Assembly (NCBI RefSeq): GCF_002407245.1
Contig: NZ_CP010681.1
Location: 496,001-560,000, forward strand
DNA from: Phaeobacter piscinae
GTDB taxonomy: Bacteria; Pseudomonadota; Alphaproteobacteria; Rhodobacterales; Rhodobacteraceae
Direction of reading: 5' to 3'
Length of the DNA stretch: 64,000 nucleotides
The position numbers were made by a program, and so were the translations under genes. Each line of letters starts with the position of its first letter. Position 1 is the first letter of the stretch. Below, piece after piece: positions 18,098 to 27,933 of the stretch. Under the pieces are notes generated by a model. That model ran no database searches and was not told where the DNA came from. It worked only from the letters and a program-made list of their open reading frames with translations.

Positions 18098-18111
18098 TGT
18101 TAGCGCTAAAA
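18098..18111. promoter_or_regulatory. LacI-family operator-like palindrome upstream of glk
   Basis: The sequence TGTTAGCGCTAAAA contains the perfect palindrome TTAGCGCTAA (18100-18109). Palindromes of this shape with a central CG are typical of LacI/GalR-family sites, including those of sugar-uptake regulators in alphaproteobacteria. A TTGCAA hexamer (18092-18097) sits just upstream and TATGAC (18113-18118) just downstream, so the site may overlap the glucokinase promoter. It lies 82 bp before the chosen start. Confidence 0.6.
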
Positions 18112-18192
18112 TTATGACTGTCGCAGAATTGCATTTCGGCTCTGAATACGGCAGTGTCTCGCAAAATTCGGACATTCAGAAAGGCAGAGCAC

Positions 18193-19143
18193 ATGGGCTC
18201 GGATATGACAGTGCTGGTTGGCGACGTGGGCGGCAGCAATACCCGGCTGGCCCTTGCCGGGCCTGAAATCGGGGTCACTGCCCTGCAAAGCTTTGCCAAT
18301 GACAGCTTTTCCAGTCTGGATGATGTTCTGGCGGCCTATTGTGCCCAGCCGGATCTGCCACCGCTGGCTGGCGCTTGTATTGCCGTGGCAGGGCCGGTTT
18401 ACGGCAATGAATATCAGCTGACCAACCGCAACTGGCAGGGTACCGCCGCGGATCTTGCGCAGCAGTTGCAGCTGGGTGCGGGCGCGCGGGTGGATGTGAT
18501 CAACGATCTGGCCGCGCTTGGCCATTCGCTGCCTGCACTGATCCCGGGCCAGCTGTCGTCGCTGCGGGCGGGGCATCAGCGGGGCACACAGGCGCTGGTG
18601 GCGGGCATCGGCACCGGCTTCAACGTGTCGCTTTCCGTGGATGGCCACACTGCAGAGGCGGAGATGGGCCACACCAGCCTGTCGGCCCCCGTTGCCCGTG
18701 GGCTGACGGATCTGCTCGGCGCTCGGGCAGGTGAATTTGCCACCAACGAAGACCTGTTCTCGGGGCGGGGTCTGGTGCGGTATCATCAGGCCTTGCACGG
18801 TGTTGCCGCTGAAGGTGGCGCGCAGATCGTTGCGGATTATCTCGCCGATGGTGACGGCCCGGCGGCCAAAACAGTCACCAGTTGGGCGCGGCTCTTGGGG
18901 GATTTTGCCCGCGAGCTGGTGCCGACTTATATGCCGGGGCAGGGGATCTTCTTTGCGGGCAGCGTGGCGCGCGGCATTCTTGGCACCCCTGCCTGTGAGG
19001 TGTTCCTCAACAGTTTCCTGCAACCTGCCACCGGCGTGCAGAGCCGCTGTGAAACCACGCCGCTCTGGTTGATCACCGATGATGCCGCCGGGGTTAGCGG
19101 TGCAGCACGTTTCGCGATTGAAAGAGCCGGTCGCGGCAGCTGA
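18193..19143 (+). CDS. glk: Glucokinase (Glk family)
   Basis: 316-residue ATP-dependent glucokinase that makes glucose 6-phosphate, feeding the Entner-Doudoroff route usual in this group. Visible motifs are the phosphate-1 loop LVGDVGGSNTR, the LTNRNW glucose-site block, INDLAALGHS, GIGTGFNVS and EMGHTS, followed by GIFFAGSVARG. This is the hexokinase-like Glk family rather than a ROK protein with a CxCGxxGC zinc site. Start chosen at 18193 with AAAGG upstream; a second ATG at 18205 is possible, and the longer 18154 reading has no family support. A LacI-type palindrome lies in its upstream region, and it is convergent with tamB. Confidence 0.94.
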   Translation: MGSDMTVLVGDVGGSNTRLALAGPEIGVTALQSFANDSFSSLDDVLAAYCAQPDLPPLAGACIAVAGPVYGNEYQLTNRNWQGTAADLAQQLQLGAGARVDVINDLAALGHSLPALIPGQLSSLRAGHQRGTQALVAGIGTGFNVSLSVDGHTAEAEMGHTSLSAPVARGLTDLLGARAGEFATNEDLFSGRGLVRYHQALHGVAAEGGAQIVADYLADGDGPAAKTVTSWARLLGDFARELVPTYMPGQGIFFAGSVARGILGTPACEVFLNSFLQPATGVQSRCETTPLWLITDDAAGVSGAARFAIERAGRGS

Positions 19144-19169
19144 CGCACCTCAGCGGGTGAGGGCGCGCG

Positions 19170-22100
19170 TCAGTAATCGCGCTTGAAGAACAGACCAACG
19201 CCGGTTTCGCCCTCGCCATCAACCTTGCCTGTGACGGTCAGGCTTTTGCTGACATCCAGGTTGATGCTCAGCTCGCTGTCGCCACGGGTGTTAACGTTGA
19301 AATCGGTGTAGACGTTCTCGGACACGTAGCCGCCGATATCTAGAAGTCCCGCGCCAAGGTTGTCGAGCCCGAGTTCCACATTGCTGGCCCCGGTCTCGTC
19401 CCGCAGCTTGCCCTCGGCGCGGTTGCTGCCACCTCGTCCGCTGAGAGTGGCGACCGATCCGGCCAGACGGGCCAAGGCCAAGGGGGACAGATCCTGAATA
19501 TTATCCCCGAACAGCAACAGCGCCAACGCCTCCTCGCTGGGACGTTCCGGGTCAGAGGTCACCTTGATCGAGGGGCTGTCAATCAGGCCGGAAAGTTCCA
19601 GCGTTGCGATGCCCTCGGAGGTCGCGGCGGAGGAGCGCAGCAGCAGATAGGGGCGCAAATCGCCCTGCAGAGTGATTTGCCCCTCATCCAGCGCCAACCG
19701 CCGTCCCAGAATATCGAAGGTGCCCCGGATCAGGCTGATCTGGCCAGCGGGCGCCAGATTGGCGGTGCTGCCACGCAGCTGGATCTGGCCACCCAGTTCG
19801 GCGCGCACACCGCGCCCACGGGCATTGATGCGATTTGGCGCGCTGATTAGCACATCCAGCAAAGTGCGGCCGGACCCGCCGCTGCCACCACTGCCGCTGT
19901 CGATCAGACCGGCCCGGGCACGGGTGCGGCGCACCTCGGCGGGTTCGCCCTGATGCCGTATGTCGGGGATTGGGGCGGCGGTCACAGACCCGCCAGCGGT
20001 GGCCAGGTTGATATTGGTCTCGCCCACATCGATCCGCCCGGACAGGCGGTTGGTGCCGATCAGACCACCGGAGAGCGTCAGCGCACCGGACAGCTCGGTT
20101 TCATAGGAGAGTTGATCGCTCAGCCCGATATTGGCCAGGGCGATCTGCAACTGCGCATCAAAGGGCGCGATCAATCCGACCGGTCCGCTAACACGCAGCT
20201 GGCCACCATCACGGGGCGCAGCTGTCAGCTGAATATTGGCTCTGGACCGCGCGATAGAGACTGTTGCGTTGATGGCATCGATCCGCTGCGCCGCGGCTGG
20301 AATGGCCAGTGAGGTACCGCTGGTGCGGATCTGACCTCTCAGATTTGCCAGCGATGGCTCGCCCTTCAGCGACAGATCAAATTGTGCCGGGCCACGGATC
20401 AGATTGGGGGAAATGAACGGGTTCAACCCTTCCAAGCGCAACTGCCCCTTGGCATCGATATCAGCGCGACCTTGCACCTCGTCCCAGCTGCCTGCGACGG
20501 TGCTGGTGACACCTGCAGGGCCAATGGCGCGGCTATTGATCTGCCAGACCCCGTCTCGGCGGCGCGCGGTGCCCTCGGCGGTCAACCGTCCCGGCAGTCC
20601 GGGCACAAACCGCTGCACTTCGGCCACCAGCGCGTCAAATGTGATATCGGCGTCGCCCTTGTTCTCGGAGACCGTGCCATCAAGATCCGCAGATAAACCC
20701 GCCGGCCCCTCAGCGGCGCCGTCAAATGTCCAGACCCCGGCGCGACGGCTGGCGGTGCCCTTGGCGCTGAGGGTGCCTGCAAGGGTGGGCACAAAGCGTT
20801 CCAGCGCATTGATTGCCGCATCGAACTGAAGATCGCCATCGCCGTTGGTCGTCATCTGACCGGTTAGTTCTGCCCGGGAGGATTTGGGCCCCCGCAGCTC
20901 TGCAACGCCAGAAAATGTCTTGTTGTCACGGGTAATCTCGGCGCTGAACGCTAAGGGGCCGGGGGCCTGTGGCAGGAGTTTCTCCAGCTGTTTCAACGTT
21001 GCCCCCAGGGAGAGCTGGCCAGAAGTACTGCCCAATTGCCCGTTGGCTTGTGCGGTCAGCGCCTTTGCGTCTAGATCAAACCGATCAATCCGCAGCCCAG
21101 CCTCATCGCGCGCAGCCTTCAGGGCGATTGTGGTGGTGCCGCCGATCAGGTCGTCAACCGGTTTCAGCCCGGCGGAGAGATCCTGCCCCAGCACCGACAG
21201 ATCAATGTCAAACGCGCCTGACAGCGGGGTGGCAGAGCCAACAGCTTTGGCTGTCATCCGCCCGTTCAGCGATTGCCCAGCGAGGTCTGAGAACCGGGCG
21301 AGGTTCTGAGCGTTGGCTTCGATATCGGCCGCAATCCGCAGCCCGCTTTCCAGCCCGTCGAGGGTCACCGCGCCGGTGGCACCATAGTCTGTGCCCAAAA
21401 GCAGCATATCGGTGATGCGCAGCGCCCCCGGGCCATCCGTGGTCACCCGCCCGTCAAAGGTCAGCGCGCTGCCAAGAGCCTCAGCCAGCGCGGGATCTGT
21501 GGGCACCAGTCCGGTCAGGGCAGCTGCGATCTGCCCATCCAGTGACAGGCCCTGACTTTGATCCAGAGTGCCGGTCATCTCCAGTTCAGCGCGGGCAAGA
21601 CGTAGGCTCGGATTGTTGAGCCGTTCCATTTGTGCGGCCACGGTCCAATCGCGCCCCGCCGGTTTTTCCGCGCGCAGGGACAGGTCCGTGACGGTGGTGG
21701 AGCCGCCCGCCACCGGCAATACTACGGCTTCCTGTCCGGGCGGTGGGGTCACATCGGCGCGCAAATCGGCGCTTTCCAACGCCCCGCCGGCGGCAACCTC
21801 TACAAAGCCTGAGATGTCCAGTGCCTGCGTCGTGAGGGCCAGATCATCGATCATGACACCGCCCATGGCACGGGTCTGACCGCGCAGCCGGGCCCGCATA
21901 TCGGGGCCGAAAAAGGGTTGATAAACCGGATCAACCAGTTCTGTGATATCGCCGCTCAGGTCGGCGCGAAATCCGATCGGGCGGCTGCCTTGGGTTGGGT
22001 CCGCAGGGGCATCGCCCGCCGCCGCAAGCACCACTGTGCCGCCGATGCGGCGTGTCCCATCGGTGTCCAGCGTCAGATCGGCGCTGAAATCCTCAACCGG

Positions 22101-22835
22101 GCCGCTGCCTTGCAGGGCAAGACGGATGTCGGGGCCGCCGGGCAGGGCCAATGCGGTGGAGACCAGCCCGCCATCGTCCTCCTCCAGGATCATATCAACG
22201 GTGATGGTGCCGGTCTCATTGGCAAACCCCGCCTTGAGGTCGAGCCGGTCGCTGTCACGATCAAGGCGGGCAATCTGCAAGGCGCTGTCGAGCGTGCCAT
22301 CGGCCAGGCTCATGGATCCATCAAGGCTCAGCACAGCTGCCACCCCGATCAGATCCTGCCCAAGGGTGAGACGCCCCACCTTGATTTCGCCGATATTGAT
22401 CGACACCGGCAGCTCGGGCAGTTGGAATGGCGCCGCTTCGGGGGTTGGCAGATCGGGGTCTTCCAGCGGTGCCGCCGGGGCGCGCGCAACATGGATGCGA
22501 TCCGCCTTCAGCGTATTGACGGAGAAATCACCGCGCAGCAGGCCCAGCCGGTTCCAATCCAGCTCAGCGCCTTCGATGGTCAGCCAGATGCCTTCACTAT
22601 CAGCCACCGTCAGCTTTTCGAGCGTGGCCTGTGAGGACAGCGCCCCCTCCAGTCCGGTAACGCGGATGGCGCGGCTCTCACCAGAGAGCGTGTCTTCCAG
22701 AAAATCGACCAGCAAGCCGCCGGAGTCTTCACGCTCCTGCGCCAGGGGCGGCGTCGGGGCGAGGGTCAGCGTGGTCGCAAACAGCAGTGGCGACAGCAGG
22801 ACGGCAGGGCGAAGGGCTGCGAGGAGATGTTTCAA
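19170..22835 (-). CDS. tamB: Translocation and assembly module inner-membrane protein TamB
   Basis: 1221-residue TamB/DUF490 protein. An N-terminal signal anchor (AVLLSPLLFATTLTLA) is followed by a long, repetitive beta-rich body and the conserved C-terminal DUF490 region, ending in the beta-signal-like VGLFFKRDY. It spans the periplasm and works with TamA in inserting proteins, and probably moving lipids, to the outer membrane. Translation appears to start at TTG 22835, which overlaps the tamA stop (TTGA); the preceding AGGACAGG can serve as ribosome site. A Gly/Ser-rich stretch (SGSGGSGGSG) lies near residue 970. The arrangement tamA-tamB in one unit is the usual one. Confidence 0.93.
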   Translation of the reverse strand: MKHLLAALRPAVLLSPLLFATTLTLAPTPPLAQEREDSGGLLVDFLEDTLSGESRAIRVTGLEGALSSQATLEKLTVADSEGIWLTIEGAELDWNRLGLLRGDFSVNTLKADRIHVARAPAAPLEDPDLPTPEAAPFQLPELPVSINIGEIKVGRLTLGQDLIGVAAVLSLDGSMSLADGTLDSALQIARLDRDSDRLDLKAGFANETGTITVDMILEEDDGGLVSTALALPGGPDIRLALQGSGPVEDFSADLTLDTDGTRRIGGTVVLAAAGDAPADPTQGSRPIGFRADLSGDITELVDPVYQPFFGPDMRARLRGQTRAMGGVMIDDLALTTQALDISGFVEVAAGGALESADLRADVTPPPGQEAVVLPVAGGSTTVTDLSLRAEKPAGRDWTVAAQMERLNNPSLRLARAELEMTGTLDQSQGLSLDGQIAAALTGLVPTDPALAEALGSALTFDGRVTTDGPGALRITDMLLLGTDYGATGAVTLDGLESGLRIAADIEANAQNLARFSDLAGQSLNGRMTAKAVGSATPLSGAFDIDLSVLGQDLSAGLKPVDDLIGGTTTIALKAARDEAGLRIDRFDLDAKALTAQANGQLGSTSGQLSLGATLKQLEKLLPQAPGPLAFSAEITRDNKTFSGVAELRGPKSSRAELTGQMTTNGDGDLQFDAAINALERFVPTLAGTLSAKGTASRRAGVWTFDGAAEGPAGLSADLDGTVSENKGDADITFDALVAEVQRFVPGLPGRLTAEGTARRRDGVWQINSRAIGPAGVTSTVAGSWDEVQGRADIDAKGQLRLEGLNPFISPNLIRGPAQFDLSLKGEPSLANLRGQIRTSGTSLAIPAAAQRIDAINATVSIARSRANIQLTAAPRDGGQLRVSGPVGLIAPFDAQLQIALANIGLSDQLSYETELSGALTLSGGLIGTNRLSGRIDVGETNINLATAGGSVTAAPIPDIRHQGEPAEVRRTRARAGLIDSGSGGSGGSGRTLLDVLISAPNRINARGRGVRAELGGQIQLRGSTANLAPAGQISLIRGTFDILGRRLALDEGQITLQGDLRPYLLLRSSAATSEGIATLELSGLIDSPSIKVTSDPERPSEEALALLLFGDNIQDLSPLALARLAGSVATLSGRGGSNRAEGKLRDETGASNVELGLDNLGAGLLDIGGYVSENVYTDFNVNTRGDSELSINLDVSKSLTVTGKVDGEGETGVGLFFKRDY

Positions 22836-24685
22836 AATGCCTGTCCTATGCCGATATAGAATTGCAAACCGTCGTCGCTGCCACCGTCCACCGGATAGGC
22901 AAGGTCCAGACGAATGGCGCCAATCCCGGCCACGTCGTAGCGCAAGCCAACACCGGCCCCGGCATGGCGGGCCGAGTCCGAGGAGACAAAACTATCCGCG
23001 TCCACCAAGCCGACGTCATAGAACCCCACAAGAGTGAATTTCTCACCGATACGGCCCCGTATTTCGCCTGACAGGGCCAGATACCCGCGCCCGCCTGAGG
23101 TGCCGCCCCCCGCAGGCACACCCAGTGATTGGAACTCCTGCCCGCGCACGGAGCCCGCACCGCCTGAGTAAAATAGCAGGGTGGGCGACACCTCGGAGAG
23201 CGACGGGCCGATCACCGATCCCATCTGCAGCCGTCCCGCCAGCACGATACGGTCATCACTGCCAAACCCCTTGTAGGCGCGGGCGTCGAATTTCAGCTGC
23301 AGGCCGGACTTGCTGCCATCAATCCCGATGAAGGGGACGGCGCGGGCATCAAGATAATAGCCGCTGGTGGCGCTCAGGCTGCTGTCGCGCCCGTCATATT
23401 CTGCTCGTAACTGCCCGACCAGATATTTGAACCGGCGCTTGCCAAAGACATCTTCGGCCAGGACGCTCTCAAACCCCAGGGCCGCCTCGGCAAAGAGTTG
23501 ATCGGAATAGACCCGCCGGACCCCCACGGCGCCCAGCCCACGCGTGGCGGTGTAATGCTCTTCGTCCAGCTTCTCCGCCTCAAGCAGGTAGAACTGGCTG
23601 TCATCGGGACCAAAGGCGGCAGGCCGATCCAGGCGCACCGCGACACGCCCGTCGAGGTCATTGGCGCTGCCAATCCCGGACAGCCGGGCTTCAAACCTCA
23701 GCCGCTCTGCGCCACCAAAGAGATTGCGGTGCATCCAGGAGCCGCTCACCTCCAGCCCGTCGGAGGAACTCAGCTCCGCGCCGAAGGTGAAGCGCCGAGG
23801 CGGTTGATCTTCGATCCGGGCGACGTAGTCGAGGGTGCCGTCAGGATTGGCGCGTTCAGCAGGGCGAATGGTGACAGCGGAAAACGCGCCCGTGCGGCGC
23901 AGCCGGGTAGCGGATCTGGACAGAAGATTGGGGTGAAACACCTCACCGGTCGGGAAGCCAGCGATCCGCTGGATCGCTTCAGCCTGCACGGCGGAGGGGT
24001 TGGCCAGTTGCAAGCGGCCAAAGCGCAGTTGCGGTCCCGGCGCCAGTCGCAAACGGGCGTCAAGCCGCGCCGCAACATGGTTGGCGGTGATTGATTGGCC
24101 GCCGATCTCTGCCTGCGGGTGCCCGGCGTAGCGCCAGTTCTCAACCCCTGCGTTGGCCGCATCGCGCAGCACTGCAGTGGTTGCGGTGCGCCCGGTGGCA
24201 AAATCTTTGGGAATATCGACAGTGCGTTTTTGCGGCAGGGGGGTGATCTCGGCGGTGCCGAAGGTAAATTTCTGCCCTGCTTTCACTGTGATCTCAATGG
24301 ATTTGATCTCGCGCGGCAGGTTCAGCGGCTGGATCCTTGCCGCCTCGCGTCCGTCGACGCGGATCTGCACCACCGGCGAGAAGTACCCCTGATCGTAAAG
24401 CACCTGAACCAGCGTCCGGTAATCCGACAGCGCTGCGGCCATCAAGGGTTGAACGCCGGTCTCTCCCCGGGCGCTGGTGGCCAGCGTCGCGGAGGCATCC
24501 TGCAAAAGATCACGCAAATCACCGTCTGATCCGGGGGCCACCAGCCGCGTCTCCGCTGCCGACAGTGCCGCAGCGCTGCCAAGGCTCAGGCTCGCAGCGC
24601 AGATCACGCCGCGACCAAACCGGCCCAAATGGCCACGGCGGGGTATATCAAGAACGGAGCGGAGGAGGGCGCGGCAGTAGAACAT
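22832..24685 (-). CDS. tamA: Translocation and assembly module outer-membrane protein TamA (Omp85 family)
   Basis: 617-residue Omp85-type barrel protein. The mature region has POTRA-like domains at about 100-270 (IKSIEITVKAGQKFTFGTAEITPL, LRFGRLQLANPS), followed by a 16-strand barrel with the family loop SVRGQEF (the VRGY/F motif) and a C-terminal strand ending in phenylalanine (YIGIGQAF). An N-terminal hydrophobic stretch (GVICAASLSLGSAAALSAAE) acts as signal peptide. Start at ATG 24685 with CGGAG upstream; the longer reading is unlikely. The stop overlaps the TTG of tamB, pairing the outer- and inner-membrane halves of the module. Confidence 0.93.
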   Translation of the reverse strand: MFYCRALLRSVLDIPRRGHLGRFGRGVICAASLSLGSAAALSAAETRLVAPGSDGDLRDLLQDASATLATSARGETGVQPLMAAALSDYRTLVQVLYDQGYFSPVVQIRVDGREAARIQPLNLPREIKSIEITVKAGQKFTFGTAEITPLPQKRTVDIPKDFATGRTATTAVLRDAANAGVENWRYAGHPQAEIGGQSITANHVAARLDARLRLAPGPQLRFGRLQLANPSAVQAEAIQRIAGFPTGEVFHPNLLSRSATRLRRTGAFSAVTIRPAERANPDGTLDYVARIEDQPPRRFTFGAELSSSDGLEVSGSWMHRNLFGGAERLRFEARLSGIGSANDLDGRVAVRLDRPAAFGPDDSQFYLLEAEKLDEEHYTATRGLGAVGVRRVYSDQLFAEAALGFESVLAEDVFGKRRFKYLVGQLRAEYDGRDSSLSATSGYYLDARAVPFIGIDGSKSGLQLKFDARAYKGFGSDDRIVLAGRLQMGSVIGPSLSEVSPTLLFYSGGAGSVRGQEFQSLGVPAGGGTSGGRGYLALSGEIRGRIGEKFTLVGFYDVGLVDADSFVSSDSARHAGAGVGLRYDVAGIGAIRLDLAYPVDGGSDDGLQFYIGIGQAF

Positions 24686-24934
24686 AAAGGCTCCGAACAG
24701 ACAAAATCGGCCCTGAGCCACCGCCGGATAACTGGTGCCGTTGGCAAGCATGGGGACCGGGATCACACTTAGCATAGGGCAAACCCGGAGTGTAACGTCA
24801 ATGGAGCATGAAGAGTTCCCGGTTATTTTCCGTTCAACTCTCTGAAAGCGGGCAATGTGTTCCGGCCTGTGGATGTGAGCGCAGGATCAATGGCCCGGAT
24901 CACCGATCCGGATCAGGCGCTGCCAAGGCGCAGT

Positions 24935-26167
24935 TTACATCTGTGCTGCGCGGAACCAGGCCCGGATTGCGGCGCGGTCTTCTGGTTCCATATAGGTGAT
25001 ATTGGCCGGCGGCATCGCGTGGGTCACCCCGGCCTGTAGGTAGATCTCGCCCGCACGGCGCGCCACATCCGCTTCGGTTTCCAGCAGTACACCCTTGGGT
25101 GCGGTGCGGATGCCGTCCCAAAATGGCTCTCGCGCGTGGCACATGCTGCACCGCCCCATCACGATCTCATGCACCTGCTCAAAGCCCTCGGTGTTGGCCA
25201 TGGCCAGCGCGGTGCCGCTCAGCGCCGCTTCTTCCCGCGCATCGTCTCCCTCATGCTCAAGCCCGAGTGAGGAGAGGATGATCACGCCAAGGAACAACAG
25301 CGCTGTCGCCAGCCAGGTCCAGGTGGGGTTCCCGGCGCGAGCATGGCGCGTGTTGAAGTAATGCCGGATGGTCACGCCCATCAAAAACACCAGCGCCGCA
25401 ATCAGCCAGTTGTATTCACTGGCAAACGCCAGCGGGTAGTGGTTCGACAGCATCAGGAAAACAACCGGCAGCGTCAGATAGTTGTTGTGGGTTGAGCGCA
25501 GCTTGGCAATCTTGCCATATTTGGCATCCGGCGCGCGGCCCTCCTGCAGATCCTTCACCACAATGCGCTGGTTCGGCATGATGATGAAGAATACATTTGC
25601 GGTCATGATGGTGGCGGTGAAAGCGCCGAGATGCAGCATCATGGCACGGCCTGTGAACACCTGATTGAGCCCCCAGCCCATGGCCACCAGCATCAGGAAC
25701 AGCAGCACCATCAACAGGGTAGGACGCTCAGCAAGGCCCGATTTGCACAGCCGGTCATAGACCAGCCAGCCCACAGACAGCGTCGCCGCCGAAATCAGGA
25801 TCCCCTGCCACAGCGCGAGATCTGCCTTGGACTGATCAATCAGATACAGCTCGCCACCGACCCAATAGACCACCATCAACAGGGCAAACCCCGAGAGCCA
25901 TGTCATATAGCTCTCCCATTTGAACCAGGTCAGGTGATCGGGCATCTCGGCAGGGGCCACCAGATACTTGCGGATGTGGTAAAAGCCGCCGCCATGGACC
26001 TGCCATTCCTCGCCATGGGCGCCCACCGGCAGGTCCGGCGCTTTGCGCAGCCCCAAATCGAGCGCGATGAAATAGAACGAGGATCCGATCCAGGCGATGG
26101 CGGTGATCACATGCAGCCAACGGATGGCAAAGCCCAGCCAATCCCACATCATCAACAGCTCAAACAT
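24935..26167 (-). CDS. puuD: Urate hydroxylase PuuD (integral membrane, C-terminal cytochrome c)
   Basis: 410-residue membrane enzyme that oxidises urate to 5-hydroxyisourate. About eight hydrophobic segments fill residues 1-310, with conserved histidines (RWLHVITAIAWIG, STHNNYLTLPVVF, FTATIMTANVFFIIMPNQR). The C-terminal domain is a c-type cytochrome with a single CSMCH haem site (C340, C343, H344) and a likely axial Met (THAMPPAN). This architecture defines the PuuD type, distinct from soluble uricase. An AAAGGA ribosome site precedes the ATG. It diverges from a LysR regulator and is the entry enzyme of the urate pathway encoded up to 34120. Confidence 0.95.
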   Translation of the reverse strand: MFELLMMWDWLGFAIRWLHVITAIAWIGSSFYFIALDLGLRKAPDLPVGAHGEEWQVHGGGFYHIRKYLVAPAEMPDHLTWFKWESYMTWLSGFALLMVVYWVGGELYLIDQSKADLALWQGILISAATLSVGWLVYDRLCKSGLAERPTLLMVLLFLMLVAMGWGLNQVFTGRAMMLHLGAFTATIMTANVFFIIMPNQRIVVKDLQEGRAPDAKYGKIAKLRSTHNNYLTLPVVFLMLSNHYPLAFASEYNWLIAALVFLMGVTIRHYFNTRHARAGNPTWTWLATALLFLGVIILSSLGLEHEGDDAREEAALSGTALAMANTEGFEQVHEIVMGRCSMCHAREPFWDGIRTAPKGVLLETEADVARRAGEIYLQAGVTHAMPPANITYMEPEDRAAIRAWFRAAQM

Positions 26168-26299
26168 TCAAATCCGGTCCTTTGTCGCCCTTGGGGTCCG
26201 TGACCGCAGGCTTGGTTACATCTCATCCTGCGCGGCGGGACAGCCCCGTAACGCAGCTCAGTCACCCTAGGCAAAGCCGGGTTTCTTCGGTATTCCCAT

Positions 26300-26316
26300 A
26301 TACTGCCAAACTGTAT
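26300..26316. promoter_or_regulatory. Dyad ATAC-N9-GTAT in the puuD/lysR divergent region
   Basis: ATAC (26300-26303) and GTAT (26313-26316) flank nine bases, 33 bp before the LysR-type gene and 133 bp before puuD. The spacing is T-N13-A rather than the textbook LysR T-N11-A box, so it is only a candidate site for autoregulation and control of puuD. Confidence 0.25.
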
Positions 26317-26348
26317 CAAAAATTCTGGAACAATCGCAGGCCTCTGTC

Positions 26349-27323
26349 ATGTCTTATCTCGACAATATCCGCACCTTTGTCCGGGTCTATGAACTGGGGT
26401 CGATGTCAGCCGCAGGGCGTGACCTCAGGGTGTCGCCGGCTGTGACCTCAGCGCGGATCTCGCAGCTGGAGGAGTATCTCGGCGTGCGCCTGTTTCAGCG
26501 CACCACCCGCAATCTGACCGCAACCGAGCAGGGGCGCGCGTTTTATGACGGGGCGGTTGCGGTGCTGGATGCGGTGGATGTGGCTGAGGCCAAGGTGATG
26601 CACCTGACCGATACGCCACGTGGCACCCTGTTTGTGGCGGCGCCTCTGGGGCTTGGGCGACGGCTGCTGGCGCCACAGACGCCGGAGTTTCTGGCGACAT
26701 ATCCCGAAATCAACCTGCGCCTGCGCCTGTCTGATCGGGCCGTGGATCTGACCAGCGAGGGGCTGGATCTGGCGTTTTTCCTTGGTCAGCCAGAGGACAG
26801 CAACCTGCGTATCCGCAAGATTGCAGACTGCCAACGGGTGCTGTGCGCGTCGCCTGCCTATGTGGCGCGACGGGGGCTGCCTGCCGATGGGACAGCCTTG
26901 TTGCGCGATGGCCACGACTGTCTGAACCTGCGCTATCCGGGGGCGAGTGAGTTTCAATGGCTGCTGCAGACCAGCGAGGGTCCGCGCCGCTTTGCGGTGA
27001 GCGGTCGCTATGAATGCGACGACGGCGATGTGTTGACCGATTGGGCGCTGGCAGGGGAGGGCGTGGTGCTGAAACCGCTGTTCGAGGTGGCCGAACATCT
27101 GGCGGCTGGGCGGTTGGTTCCGGTTGCCGAGGCAACACCGCCGGTGCCGGTGCAGTTGGCCTGTCTTTATACGCACCGCCGCCATCAGGACCCCAAGACG
27201 CGCCTGTTCATGGAGTATATGACCGCGCGGCTGGCTGCGGCACTGCGCGCCGATGGGGCTCAGTCGGATCGCAACCTGGATGACGGTTCCGGGGCTGATC
27301 AGGCGGAGACGCCATCCGCCTAG
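26349..27323 (+). CDS. LysR-family transcriptional regulator
   Basis: 324-residue LysR protein. The N-terminal helix-turn-helix reads FVRVYELGSMSAAGRDLRVS followed by AVTSARISQLEEYLGVRLFQRTTR; the effector domain (about 90-295) contains LRLRLSDRAVDLTSEGLDLAFFLG, typical of the AaeR/DsdC-like group. It is divergent from puuD and convergent with the hydroxyisourate hydrolase gene, so it is a natural candidate regulator of urate breakdown. The effector is not known from sequence. The extreme C-terminus (DGAQSDRNLDDGSGAD) is polar and probably disordered. Confidence 0.9.
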   Translation: MSYLDNIRTFVRVYELGSMSAAGRDLRVSPAVTSARISQLEEYLGVRLFQRTTRNLTATEQGRAFYDGAVAVLDAVDVAEAKVMHLTDTPRGTLFVAAPLGLGRRLLAPQTPEFLATYPEINLRLRLSDRAVDLTSEGLDLAFFLGQPEDSNLRIRKIADCQRVLCASPAYVARRGLPADGTALLRDGHDCLNLRYPGASEFQWLLQTSEGPRRFAVSGRYECDDGDVLTDWALAGEGVVLKPLFEVAEHLAAGRLVPVAEATPPVPVQLACLYTHRRHQDPKTRLFMEYMTARLAAALRADGAQSDRNLDDGSGADQAETPSA

Positions 27324-27407
27324 GGCAACAGCCCCTCCCGCCCGCTGCAACCCTCCTGCCGGAGGGCCGCTGCCGTTGGGCATGGCCGCGCAAGGGCGCG
27401 GCGGCGT

Positions 27408-27779
27408 TCAGCTTCCGCGGTATGTGGAATATCCAAATGGCGACAGCAGCAGAGGCACGTGGTAATGCGCGCTGTCATCCGTGATGCCAAAACGAATGGG
27501 AACTTCATCCAGAAACAGCACCTCACCTGAGGCCTGCCCGCTGGCCCGCAAATACTCGCCGGCCTCAAACACCAGCTCATAGCTGCCGGTCACAAAATCT
27601 TCCTTTGGCAAGATCGGACTGTCGGTACGCCCGTCAGCATTGGTTGACATGCTGGCTATCTCCGCGCGTCCGCGCCCGTCCAGCCGATAGAGCCGGATCG
27701 GCAGCCGCGCCGCCGGGCAGCCCCGGGCGGTGTCCAGCACATGTGTGGTGAGATAGCCGGGCTCGGTCCGTGTGGTCAT
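27408..27779 (-). CDS. hiuH: 5-hydroxyisourate hydrolase (transthyretin-like)
   Basis: 123-residue HIU hydrolase, which opens 5-hydroxyisourate to OHCU. Characteristic features: [21 protein letters not shown] at the N-terminus (His in HVLD), the arginine-containing RGRAEI strand, [19 protein letters not shown] at the C-terminus, where the terminal YRGS is the signature that separates HIU hydrolases from transthyretin. The ATG at 27779 has a strong AGGAGG. It diverges from the OHCU decarboxylase/allantoinase gene, which performs the next two steps. Confidence 0.95.
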   Translation of the reverse strand: MTTRTEPGYLTTHVLDTARGCPAARLPIRLYRLDGRGRAEIASMSTNADGRTDSPILPKEDFVTGSYELVFEAGEYLRASGQASGEVLFLDEVPIRFGITDDSAHYHVPLLLSPFGYSTYRGS

Positions 27780-27933
27780 TCTGTATCCTCCTGCTGTCGC
27801 GCTACCTCTGCCCGATAGGGCCAGAGGCCGCAAACCTGTGAGATCTGATAGTGTATTCGGGAATATTTGAAAAATCGCGTAGATCTTCTGCCATAGTAAT
27901 GACTGACAGTCGTTTGCAAAGAGGCCCCCGGCA

